The position numbers were made by a program, and so were the translations under genes. 64,000 bases of DNA. It comes from Nonomuraea gerenzanensis (GTDB lineage: Bacteria > Actinomycetota > Actinomycetes > Streptosporangiales > Streptosporangiaceae). Within the stretch, counting starts at the first letter, position 1, and every line of letters starts with the position of its first letter. Below the pieces are notes generated by a model. That model saw only the letters and a program-made list of their open reading frames with translations. It was not told the DNA's origin and made no database searches. The DNA is taken from NCBI RefSeq assembly GCF_020215645.1, contig NZ_CP084058.1, forward strand, positions 6,324,001-6,388,000, given 5' to 3'. Shown here piece after piece: positions 17,107 to 25,076 of the stretch.

Positions 17107-18372
17107 ATGTCACGACACATCAAGATCGTCGGCGCCGTCGCAGCCGCCGCGTTGCTCGCCACCGCCTGCTCGCAGGGATCGGCCACCCGGGGCACCACCG
17201 CCGAGGCCGGCGGCAAGGTGACGCTGCGGTACTTCACCTTCTCCGCCGCGCCCGATCACGTGAAGGACCTCGACACGATCGAGAAGGCCTTCGAGAAGGA
17301 GAACCCGAACGTGGACGTGGTCGTCGAAACCGCCCCCTTCGACCAGTACTTCACCAAGCTGCAGACCAGCATCGCCGGCGGCACCGCGCCCGACACCTTC
17401 GAGCTGAACTACGAGAACTTCGTCACCTACGCCAGCGCCGGCTCCCTGCTCGACCTCGCCACGGTCGCCGGCGACAACGACACCTCGGTGTACGCGCAGG
17501 AGTCGCTGAACGCCTTCAAGCAGGACGGCAAGCAGTACGCGCTGCCCGCCTCCTTCTCCACGGTCGTGCTCTTCTACAACAAGGACCTGTTCGAGAAAGC
17601 CGGCGTGCCCGTGCCGACGGCCGACTGGACGTGGCAGGACGAGCAGGCCGCCGCCGAGAAGCTGACCGACAAGAAGAAGGGCGTCTACGGCGACTTCCAG
17701 CCGGTGCAGTTCTTCGAGTTCTACAAGACGCTCGAGCAGGCGGGCGGCGAGTTCCTGTCGGCCGACGGCAAGAAGTCGACCTTCAACAGCCCCGAGGGCG
17801 TCAAGGCCGCCACCTGGCTGGTGTCCAAGGTGGGCAAGACGATGCCGACCGAGGCCGAGATCGGCGGCACGGCCGACTACGACACGAACCTGTTCAAGTC
17901 CGGCAAGCTCGCCATGTGGCACAACGGCATCTGGCAGTTCGCCGGGCTGAAGGACGTGCCGTTCGAGTGGGACGTCGTCGTCGAGCCCGGTGACTCGGCC
18001 AAGGCCAGCGCCGTCTTCCACAACGCGGTCGCCGCCTCCTCGACCACCAAGCACGGCAAGCAGGCCTGGGCCTGGGCCCGGTTCCTGTCGGCCTCCGACA
18101 CCGCGGCCACCACCCGCATCCAGTCGTCGTGGGAGCTGCCGCCGGTCTCCGACCAGCAGGTGCTGTCCGGCTACCTGAAGGACCCGAAGCCGGCCAACCG
18201 GCAGGCGGTCTTCGACTCGCTCAAGTCCATCGCGCTGCCTCCGGTGATCAAGCGTCAGCAGGAGATGCAGGACGCGGTCACCAAGGAGCTCGGCGAGGCC
18301 GCGGCCGGGCGCAAGAGCGTCGAGGACGCGCTCAAGGCGGCCGCCGCCGAAGTAGACGCGCTGCTCGGCTAG
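17107..18372 (+). CDS. Sugar-binding lipoprotein of ABC importer
   Basis: 421 residues. A lipoprotein signal peptide has its lipid-modified Cys in LLATACSQ (about residue 22), followed by a family-1 extracellular solute-binding fold (VTLRYFTFSAAPDHV, then a helix ending NPNVDVVVE, then APDTFELNYENF). It should capture an oligosaccharide outside the membrane for the two permeases. ATG 17107 has AAGGA 8 bases upstream; an earlier in-frame start at 17056 lies inside the permease gene. Given the neighbours, the ligand is probably an alpha-linked gluco-oligosaccharide, linear or cyclic. Confidence 0.93.
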   Translation: MSRHIKIVGAVAAAALLATACSQGSATRGTTAEAGGKVTLRYFTFSAAPDHVKDLDTIEKAFEKENPNVDVVVETAPFDQYFTKLQTSIAGGTAPDTFELNYENFVTYASAGSLLDLATVAGDNDTSVYAQESLNAFKQDGKQYALPASFSTVVLFYNKDLFEKAGVPVPTADWTWQDEQAAAEKLTDKKKGVYGDFQPVQFFEFYKTLEQAGGEFLSADGKKSTFNSPEGVKAATWLVSKVGKTMPTEAEIGGTADYDTNLFKSGKLAMWHNGIWQFAGLKDVPFEWDVVVEPGDSAKASAVFHNAVAASSTTKHGKQAWAWARFLSASDTAATTRIQSSWELPPVSDQQVLSGYLKDPKPANRQAVFDSLKSIALPPVIKRQQEMQDAVTKELGEAAAGRKSVEDALKAAAAEVDALLG

Positions 18373-18414
18373 CCGTTCCCTTTCTACGCTTTCTACGCAT
18401 TCAGGAGAGTTTCG

Positions 18415-19569
18415 TTGTCCCTCGTCGCGCACAGCCTCGACGTGATCAAGAGTTTGCAGGCGCCTTCAGGGGCCTACCCGGCCTCGCCCACCTTCTCCGC
18501 CTACCGCGGCTACTCCTGGCTGCGCGACGGCGCGTTCATCGCCGAGGGGGTGAGCAGGCACGGCGACGTGACCGGCGCGGACGCCTTCCACGCCTGGTGC
18601 GCCCGGGTGGTGAGCGACCGCGCGGGCCAGGTGGACGTGCTGGTGTCCCGCGCGGCGCGCGGCGAGGCGGTCACGGCGGCCGAGATGCTGCCGACCCGGT
18701 TCACGCTGGACGGCGTGGACGGCGACGACGACTGGTGGGACTTCCAGCTCGACGGGTACGGCACGTGGCTGTGGGCGCTGCGCGAGCACGTCGTCCGGCA
18801 CGGCGGGGCGGTGGCCGGCGCCGAGAAGGGCGTCAGGACGGCGGTCCGCTACCTGACGGCGTTCTGGCAGGTGCCCTGCTACGACTGGTGGGAGGAGCAC
18901 GTCGAGCACCGGCACGTGGCGACGCTCGGCTCGATCCACGCGGGCCTGCGGGCCGCCGTCGCGCTCGGCGTGCTGAGCCCGGCGGAGTCGGCGGCGGCGA
19001 CCGAGGCCGTCGAGGGCATCGCCGGCCTCGTGGCACGGGAAGGCGTCAGCGGCCAGGCCGCGGGCGGGCCGGGCTCGGGCGGGCCGGGCTCGGGCGGGCC
19101 GGGCTCGGGCGGGCCGGGCGGGCAGGGGCACCTGCGCAAGTGGCTCGGCAGTGACGCGGTGGACGGCAGCCTGCTGGCCTGTGTCGAGCCGTTCGGGCTG
19201 TACCCGGCGGGGCATCCGGTCGGCGAGGCCACGGTCGCCGAGGTGGAGCGGCAGCTCGCCCGCGACGGCGGCGTGTACCGCTACCTCGACGACACCTTCT
19301 ACGGTGGCGGGCGGTGGCTGCTGCTGGCCGGGTTCCTCGGCTGGAACCACGCCCGCGCGGGGCGGCGGGCGGAGGCCGGGCGTTACCTGGAGTGGATGGC
19401 GGCGCAGGCGACCCCGGCGGGCGATCTGCCCGAGCAGGTGTCCGACCTGCTGCTGGCTCCGGAGCGGCGGCAGGAGTGGCTGGATCGGTGGGGCCCGGTG
19501 GCCACGCCGCTGCTGTGGTCGCACGGCATGTACCTGATCCTCGCCGACGAGCTGGGGGTGACGGCGTGA
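18415..19569 (+). CDS. Cytosolic GH15-like alpha-glucosidase/glucoamylase
   Basis: 384 residues, no signal peptide. It resembles the (alpha/alpha)6-barrel of GH15: YRGYSWLRDGAFIAEG near the N-terminus, candidate general acid Glu160/Glu161 in YDWWEEHVEHRHVAT, and candidate base Glu340 in DLPEQV. The likely role is releasing glucose from imported oligosaccharides. A Gly/Pro/Ser repeat (about residues 216-236) interrupts it. TTG start supported by AGGAGAG about 5 bases upstream. It overlaps the next GH31 by 4 bases (GTGA). The family is somewhat shorter here than typical bacterial GH15 enzymes of ~600 residues because the N-terminal beta-domain is absent. Confidence 0.8.
   Translation: MSLVAHSLDVIKSLQAPSGAYPASPTFSAYRGYSWLRDGAFIAEGVSRHGDVTGADAFHAWCARVVSDRAGQVDVLVSRAARGEAVTAAEMLPTRFTLDGVDGDDDWWDFQLDGYGTWLWALREHVVRHGGAVAGAEKGVRTAVRYLTAFWQVPCYDWWEEHVEHRHVATLGSIHAGLRAAVALGVLSPAESAAATEAVEGIAGLVAREGVSGQAAGGPGSGGPGSGGPGSGGPGGQGHLRKWLGSDAVDGSLLACVEPFGLYPAGHPVGEATVAEVERQLARDGGVYRYLDDTFYGGGRWLLLAGFLGWNHARAGRRAEAGRYLEWMAAQATPAGDLPEQVSDLLLAPERRQEWLDRWGPVATPLLWSHGMYLILADELGVTA
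19061..19120. repeat. 15-bp tandem repeat in GH15-like gene
   Basis: Four units of CGGGCGGGCCGGGCT (19061, 19076, 19091, 19106; last base differs) encode Gly-Gly-Pro-Gly-Ser repeats. They form a flexible insert between two helices and keep the frame. Confidence 0.9.
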
Positions 19570-21788
19570 TCCGGCACCGGCCCCACGGCTCGGGGCACCC
19601 CTACGCCGAGACCGAGGACCAGCGCGTCCCCGCCCGGCCGCTGGACGGCGAGAGTGTGGAGCTGCGGGTGCGCGCGTCGGCGGGCGTCGTCTCGGTGGTG
19701 TGCGCCTGGTCGGTGGACGGCGCTCCGCCCGCCGAACTGACCCTGACCAGGCAGGACGGGCCAGACGGGCAGGAGGCCGGGGTGGTGGACGGTGGGCACC
19801 TGGCCGCCGCTCAGGCGCGGGCCGCCCGCGCCGCCGCCGGCTCCTGGGCCGTGCGCACCCCCGCCCTCCGCTCGGGCGCCCGCTACACCTACCGCTTCCG
19901 TGCCACGACGGCCGGCGGCGCCACCCGTACCACGCGCTGGTTCGAGGTGACGGCGGCGAGCTGGACGGACGCGGGCGGCAAGCTGGAGATCACAGGCGCC
20001 GACAGGATCGTGCCGGGCAGCGTGCGCTGGCTCGCCGACGGCGACGGCCCGCTGCGGGTCCGCTTCGAGCTGGCGCTCGCCCCTGACGAGCACGTGGTGG
20101 GCTTCGGCGAGCGGTTCGACGCCGTGGACCAGCGGGGCCGCACCCTGGACGCGGTGGTCTTCGAGCAGTACAAGGCCCAGGGCAGGCACGGGCGCACGTA
20201 CCTGCCGATGCCGTACGCGATGGTGGTGGGCGGCGCGGCGAGCTGGGGCTGGCACGCCCGCACCTCGCGGCGCACCTGGTACGACGTGGCCGCGTCGCGG
20301 CCCGGCCGGATCGTGGTCGAGGCGGAGACCGGCCGGGACGGCGAGCTGGGCGTGCGCTTCTACGACGGCGAGCGCCCGGCGGACGTGCTGGGCGCGTTCC
20401 TCGGCGACGTGGGCCGCCCGGTGGAGCTGCCGGAGTGGGTGTTCCGGCTGTGGGCCAGCGGCAACGAGTGGAACACGCAGGAGCGGGTGCTGGCCGAGAT
20501 GGACCGGCACCGCGAGCACGGCATCCCGGTGGGCGCGCTGGTCATCGAGGCGTGGAGCGACGAGACGACGTTCACGGCGTTCCGCGGCGCCGCGTACGAG
20601 CCGTCGCAGGAGCCCCACCGGCTGGCCGACTACACCTTCCCCGCCGACGGCCCGTGGCCGGACCCGAAGGGCCTGGTGGACGAGCTGCACCGCAGGGACG
20701 TCAAGGTGCTGCTGTGGCAGATCCCGCTGCAGAAGATGCGCCCCCACCCCCGCCACCAGGCCGCCGTGGACGCCCGGCAGCTCGTCGAGCGCGGGTACGG
20801 CGTGCGCGAGGCCGACGGCCGCCCCTACCGCAACCGGGGCTGGTGGTTCCCGCTGGCGCTGATGCCCGACCTGTCCTCGCAGGAGGTGCGCGACTGGTGG
20901 ACGGCCAAGCGGCGCTACCTGGTCGAGGAGGTCGGCGTGGACGGGTTCAAGACCGACGGCGGCGAGCACGCCTGGGGTCACGACCTGCGCTACGCCGACG
21001 GGCGTGACGGGGCGGCGGGCAACGGGCTGTTCCCCGTGCACTACGCCCGCGCGTTCGGCGACCTGCTGCGGGCCTGCGGCAAGGCGCCGGTGACGTTCAG
21101 CCGGGCCGGGTTCGCGGGCTCGCAGCCGCACGGCGCCTTCTGGGCGGGCGACGAGGACTCGACGTGGGAGGCGTTCCGGTCCTCGATCCGGGCCGGGATC
21201 ACGGCCTCGGCCTGCGGGATCGTCTACTGGGGCTGGGACCTGGCCGGCTTCTCGGGGCCGGTGCCCGACGCGGAGCTCTACCTGCGGGCGGCGGGCGCCT
21301 CGGCGTTCATGCCGATCATGCAGTACCACTCCGAGTTCAACCACCACCGCACGCCCGTCAGGGACCGCACGCCCTGGAACGTGGCCGCCCAGACCGGCGA
21401 CGAGCGGGTGATCCCGGTGTTCCGGCGGCTGGCCGAGCTGCGCGAGCGGCTGGTGCCGTACCTGGCCGAGCAGGCGCGGGCGGCGACGGCGGGCGGGGCG
21501 CCGCTGATGCGCGGCCTGTTCTTCGAGCATCCGCACGACCCGGAGGTGTGGCGGCACCCGCTGCAGTACCAGCTCGGTGACGCGCTGCTGGTCGCGCCCG
21601 TGACGGAGCCGGGTATCAGCGAGGCGTCCGTCTACCTCCCTGACAGGGAGGGTGGCTGGATCGACGTCTGGACCGGGCGCGTGCTGGCCGGCGGGCGGAC
21701 GGTGAGCCTGCCGGCGCCTCTCGACCGCCCGCCCGTGTTGTGCGCGGCGGAGCACTGGACCCGTCTCTCCCCCGTGTTCACCGTTTGA
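19566..21788 (+). CDS. Cytosolic GH31 alpha-glucosidase (cycloalternan-degrading-like)
   Basis: 740 residues, no signal peptide. N-terminal beta domains (about 1-290) include the family-typical GFGERFDAVDQRG; the GH31 barrel follows with nucleophile Asp464 in GFKTDGGEH and acid/base Asp529 in FWAGDED. It shares the GFKTDG/WAGD branch signature with the secreted CBM35 enzyme downstream, so both probably act on the same kind of linkage, one inside and one outside. In cycloalternan pathways a cytosolic GH31 opens the imported cyclic sugar; that assignment is inference. The GTG start overlaps the GH15-like stop; an open frame further upstream lies inside that gene. Confidence 0.9.
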   Translation: MIRHRPHGSGHPYAETEDQRVPARPLDGESVELRVRASAGVVSVVCAWSVDGAPPAELTLTRQDGPDGQEAGVVDGGHLAAAQARAARAAAGSWAVRTPALRSGARYTYRFRATTAGGATRTTRWFEVTAASWTDAGGKLEITGADRIVPGSVRWLADGDGPLRVRFELALAPDEHVVGFGERFDAVDQRGRTLDAVVFEQYKAQGRHGRTYLPMPYAMVVGGAASWGWHARTSRRTWYDVAASRPGRIVVEAETGRDGELGVRFYDGERPADVLGAFLGDVGRPVELPEWVFRLWASGNEWNTQERVLAEMDRHREHGIPVGALVIEAWSDETTFTAFRGAAYEPSQEPHRLADYTFPADGPWPDPKGLVDELHRRDVKVLLWQIPLQKMRPHPRHQAAVDARQLVERGYGVREADGRPYRNRGWWFPLALMPDLSSQEVRDWWTAKRRYLVEEVGVDGFKTDGGEHAWGHDLRYADGRDGAAGNGLFPVHYARAFGDLLRACGKAPVTFSRAGFAGSQPHGAFWAGDEDSTWEAFRSSIRAGITASACGIVYWGWDLAGFSGPVPDAELYLRAAGASAFMPIMQYHSEFNHHRTPVRDRTPWNVAAQTGDERVIPVFRRLAELRERLVPYLAEQARAATAGGAPLMRGLFFEHPHDPEVWRHPLQYQLGDALLVAPVTEPGISEASVYLPDREGGWIDVWTGRVLAGGRTVSLPAPLDRPPVLCAAEHWTRLSPVFTV

Positions 21789-21803
21789 GAGGAGCTCATC
21801 TCC

Positions 21804-24800
21804 ATGAGCTGGTTACGGTCGGTCGCCGTCGTCACGGCGGTCGTCCTGCTCGCGTCCCTGGTCACCGCCCCCGCCTACGCCCTCGACGGCGTCCACCACA
21901 ACCCGACCGGAATCGACGACCTCTACTCCAGCGAGCCCACCGAACGCCTCCCGCGCGACCCCATGGCCGGCGAGCCGGTCCGGATCAACGCCACCACCTG
22001 GCCGATCGAGCCAGGTCAGAGCGTCTGGGTCACCTGGACCAGGAACGGGGCCGCGCAGACCCCGGTGGGCGCCGCCTGGGACCACAACAGCGGCAACAAC
22101 AGCTACTGGAGGATCGACCTCGGCCCGTTCGTGCGGGGTGACAAGATCTCCTACACGGTCAACGCCGACGTGAACGGCGGCGGGCAGCGGAGCACCGGCC
22201 CGTTCGCGTTCACCGTCACCTCGTGGAGCACGGTGACGAACGTGACCGGCTACGTCAACAACGGCACGTCCGTGGACGTCACGACCGGTGACAGCGCGGG
22301 AAGCTTCACCCCGAAGATCCGCTTCGCCTTCCCCGCGCTCGACCGGTTCCGCACGCAGATCGCGCCCAGCGGCTCGGGCCTGAACATCTCCGGCGTCTCC
22401 GGCTACACGGTGACGAACTCGGCGAGCACGTTGACGCTCTCCACCTCCTCGCTCGTGCTGAAGATCCAGAAGTCGCCGTACCGGCTGTCGGTCTACAAGG
22501 GCGACGGGACGACGCTGATCACCCGCCAGTACGACCCCGCCACCTTCCGCAACATCGGCTGGGCCAGCGACGGCGCCACCACCATCACCAAGATCGAGGA
22601 CCATTTCCTGTCGCCGCCCGGCGAGCGCTTCGAGGGCTTCGGCGAGCGGTACGACCGGCTCGACCAGCGCGGCACCGACGTGCACAACTACGTCTACAAC
22701 CAGTACAGGGACCAGGGCGCCACCCGCCGCACGTACCTGAGCGTGCCGTTCTTCCTCAACTCGGCCGGGTACGGCGTGCACGTCACCGGCACCCGCTACG
22801 CGATCTTCAACCTGAACACGCACTTGAGCGACCTGGCGGGCTTCACCGTGGACACCGGCGGCGGGCTGAACTCGACGCTGGACTACCACTTCTTCGCCGG
22901 CACGCCGGCCGAGATCGTGGACGACTACACCGCGGTCACCGGACGCCCCCAGCTTCCGCCGAAGTGGGCGTTCGGGGTGTGGATGTCGGCCAACGAGTGG
23001 AACACGCAGGCCGAGGTGAACGCCGAGCTGGCGAACGTGGAGACGTACCAGATCCCGCACACCGCGATGGTGCTGGAGCAGTGGAGCGACGAGGCCACGT
23101 TCTACGTCTGGCACGGCGCCACGTACACGGCCAAACCGGGCAGCGGCAAGCTGGCGTACGGGGACCTGACGTTCCCGCCGGGCACCGCGTGGCAGGACCC
23201 CAAGGCCATGGTCGCCAACGCGCACAGCAAGGGCATCAAGATGATCCTCTGGCAGATCCCGGTGTTCAAGGAGAACTTCGACACCAACCCGCCTGCCGCG
23301 CCGCAGCAGCACCTCAACGACAAGGCCTACGCGCAGGCGCAGGGGTACGTCGCCCGCAACGCCACCAACGGCCCCTACCGCATCCCGACCGGCCAGTGGT
23401 TCGGCGACAGCATGATCCCCGACTTCACCAGCACGGCGGCCACGAACTGGTGGATGAGCAAGCGCGACTACCTCATGGACGAGGTCGGCGTGGACGGCTT
23501 CAAGACCGACGGCAGCGAGGCCGTGTTCGGCAGGGGCGTGCAGTTCGCCGACGGCCGCAAGGGCGACGAGCTGCACAACGCCTACCCCAACAGCTACACC
23601 GGCGCCTACAACGCCTACGTCAAGGGCAGGAAGCCCGCCGGCACGATCTTCAGCAGGGCGGGCACGACCGGCGCCCAGACCACCTCGATCTACTGGGCGG
23701 GCGACCAGAACTCCAGCTTCTCCGCCTTCCAGGAGGCGGTGCGGGCCCAGCTCAGCGCGGGGCAGTCGGGCGTGCCGTACACGGCGTGGGACCTGGCCGG
23801 CTTCACCGGTGACTTCCCCGGTGCCGAGCTGTACCTGCGCTCCACGGCGCAGGCCGCCTTCTCGCCGATCATGCAGTACCACTCGGAGAAGGCCAACCCC
23901 GGCGTCTCCGAGGCGCGCACCCCGTGGAACGTGCAGGCCCGCACCGGTGACACCGGCGTGGTGCCCACCTTCCGCAAGTTCGCCAACGTGCGGATGAACC
24001 TGATCCCGTACCTCTACACCGAGGCCAGGGCCGCCTCCACCACGGGCGTGCCGATGATGCGGGCGATGAGCTTCGCCTTCCCGGGCGACGCCGCGGCGGC
24101 GGGTCACGACCAGCAGTACCTGTTCGGCTCGCAGCTCCTCGTCGCGCCGATCACCGCGCAGGGCGCCACCTCGAAGAACGTCTACCTGCCGGCCGGCGAG
24201 TGGTACGACCTGTGGAACGGGGGCCGCTTCACCGGGCCGGGCACCAAGACCTACCACGCGGGCCTGGACACCATCCCCGTCCACGCCAGGCCGGGCGCGA
24301 TCCTCCCGCTCAACCTCAACGCCGACTACCAGCTCGGCGGCGCGATCGGCAACAGCGTGGACACCTACCAGAACCTGACCTTCCGCATCTATCCGGCGGG
24401 CTCGACGTCGTACGCGTACTTCGAGGACGCCGCGAACGCCACCCGCACGATCACCTCGGCCGAGAGCTGGGCCGCGCACACGGTGACCGTCACCGTGCCC
24501 GCGCTCACCACCACCAGCACGCTGCAGGTGGCGAGCACGAAGCCGGGGTCGGTGACCGGCGCGACCGCGCGGGCGAGCCTGGCCGCGCTCAAGGCCGCGG
24601 CCGAGGGCTGGTGGTGGGACCCGGTGCAGCAGCTCACCCACGTCAAGCTGGCCGCCTCCGCCTCCGGCCGCACCGTCACGCTGAACGGCGTGGACAAGGC
24701 CGCCTACGAGTCCGAGTTCGCCACCGGCACCGGCACGACCACCAACACCGACCACGCCGGCTACACCGGCACCGGCTTCACCGACGGCTTCGCCACCTCG

Positions 24801-25076
24801 GGGGACGCGGTGACGTTCGCCGTCAAGGCGGACGCGGCAGGCAGCCACCAGCTCAGGTTCCGCTACTCCACCACGGTGGCCGCCACCCGGACGATCTACG
24901 TGGACGGCGTCGCCGCGGGCACGCTCTCGCTGCCCGCCCTGCCCGACTGGGACACCTGGGGCACGGCCACGCTGACCACCTCGCTCACCGCGGGCGCGCA
25001 CACCGTCAAGATCGCGTACGACGCCTCGAACACCGGTGGGATCAACCTCGACAACCTGGTGGTGGCCCGGCCATGA
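21804..25076 (+). CDS. Secreted GH31 transglucosidase with C-terminal CBM35 (CtsY-like)
   Basis: 1090 residues. A Sec signal peptide (about 1-27, ending AYA) is followed by an Ig-like N-terminal domain (about 30-145), GH31 beta domain and barrel with GFGERYDRLDQRG, nucleophile Asp569 in GFKTDGSE and acid/base Asp634 in YWAGDQN, then C-terminal beta domains and a CBM35-like module (about 965-1090: YTGTGFTDGF, then GINLDNLVV). Size and domain order match 3-alpha-isomaltosyltransferases (cycloalternan-forming enzymes). Other GH31 activities, such as alpha-1,3-glucosidase or alpha-xylosidase, remain possible. ATG 21804 has AGGAG upstream; the stop overlaps the next ATG. Confidence 0.9.
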   Translation: MSWLRSVAVVTAVVLLASLVTAPAYALDGVHHNPTGIDDLYSSEPTERLPRDPMAGEPVRINATTWPIEPGQSVWVTWTRNGAAQTPVGAAWDHNSGNNSYWRIDLGPFVRGDKISYTVNADVNGGGQRSTGPFAFTVTSWSTVTNVTGYVNNGTSVDVTTGDSAGSFTPKIRFAFPALDRFRTQIAPSGSGLNISGVSGYTVTNSASTLTLSTSSLVLKIQKSPYRLSVYKGDGTTLITRQYDPATFRNIGWASDGATTITKIEDHFLSPPGERFEGFGERYDRLDQRGTDVHNYVYNQYRDQGATRRTYLSVPFFLNSAGYGVHVTGTRYAIFNLNTHLSDLAGFTVDTGGGLNSTLDYHFFAGTPAEIVDDYTAVTGRPQLPPKWAFGVWMSANEWNTQAEVNAELANVETYQIPHTAMVLEQWSDEATFYVWHGATYTAKPGSGKLAYGDLTFPPGTAWQDPKAMVANAHSKGIKMILWQIPVFKENFDTNPPAAPQQHLNDKAYAQAQGYVARNATNGPYRIPTGQWFGDSMIPDFTSTAATNWWMSKRDYLMDEVGVDGFKTDGSEAVFGRGVQFADGRKGDELHNAYPNSYTGAYNAYVKGRKPAGTIFSRAGTTGAQTTSIYWAGDQNSSFSAFQEAVRAQLSAGQSGVPYTAWDLAGFTGDFPGAELYLRSTAQAAFSPIMQYHSEKANPGVSEARTPWNVQARTGDTGVVPTFRKFANVRMNLIPYLYTEARAASTTGVPMMRAMSFAFPGDAAAAGHDQQYLFGSQLLVAPITAQGATSKNVYLPAGEWYDLWNGGRFTGPGTKTYHAGLDTIPVHARPGAILPLNLNADYQLGGAIGNSVDTYQNLTFRIYPAGSTSYAYFEDAANATRTITSAESWAAHTVTVTVPALTTTSTLQVASTKPGSVTGATARASLAALKAAAEGWWWDPVQQLTHVKLAASASGRTVTLNGVDKAAYESEFATGTGTTTNTDHAGYTGTGFTDGFATSGDAVTFAVKADAAGSHQLRFRYSTTVAATRTIYVDGVAAGTLSLPALPDWDTWGTATLTTSLTAGAHTVKIAYDASNTGGINLDNLVVARP

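Noticed and set aside
21813..25001. Over 1000-codon minus-strand open frame opposite the CBM35 GH31 gene
   Set aside because: Low-complexity Arg/Gly/Val product; the plus-strand frame has clear GH31 residues and a signal peptide.
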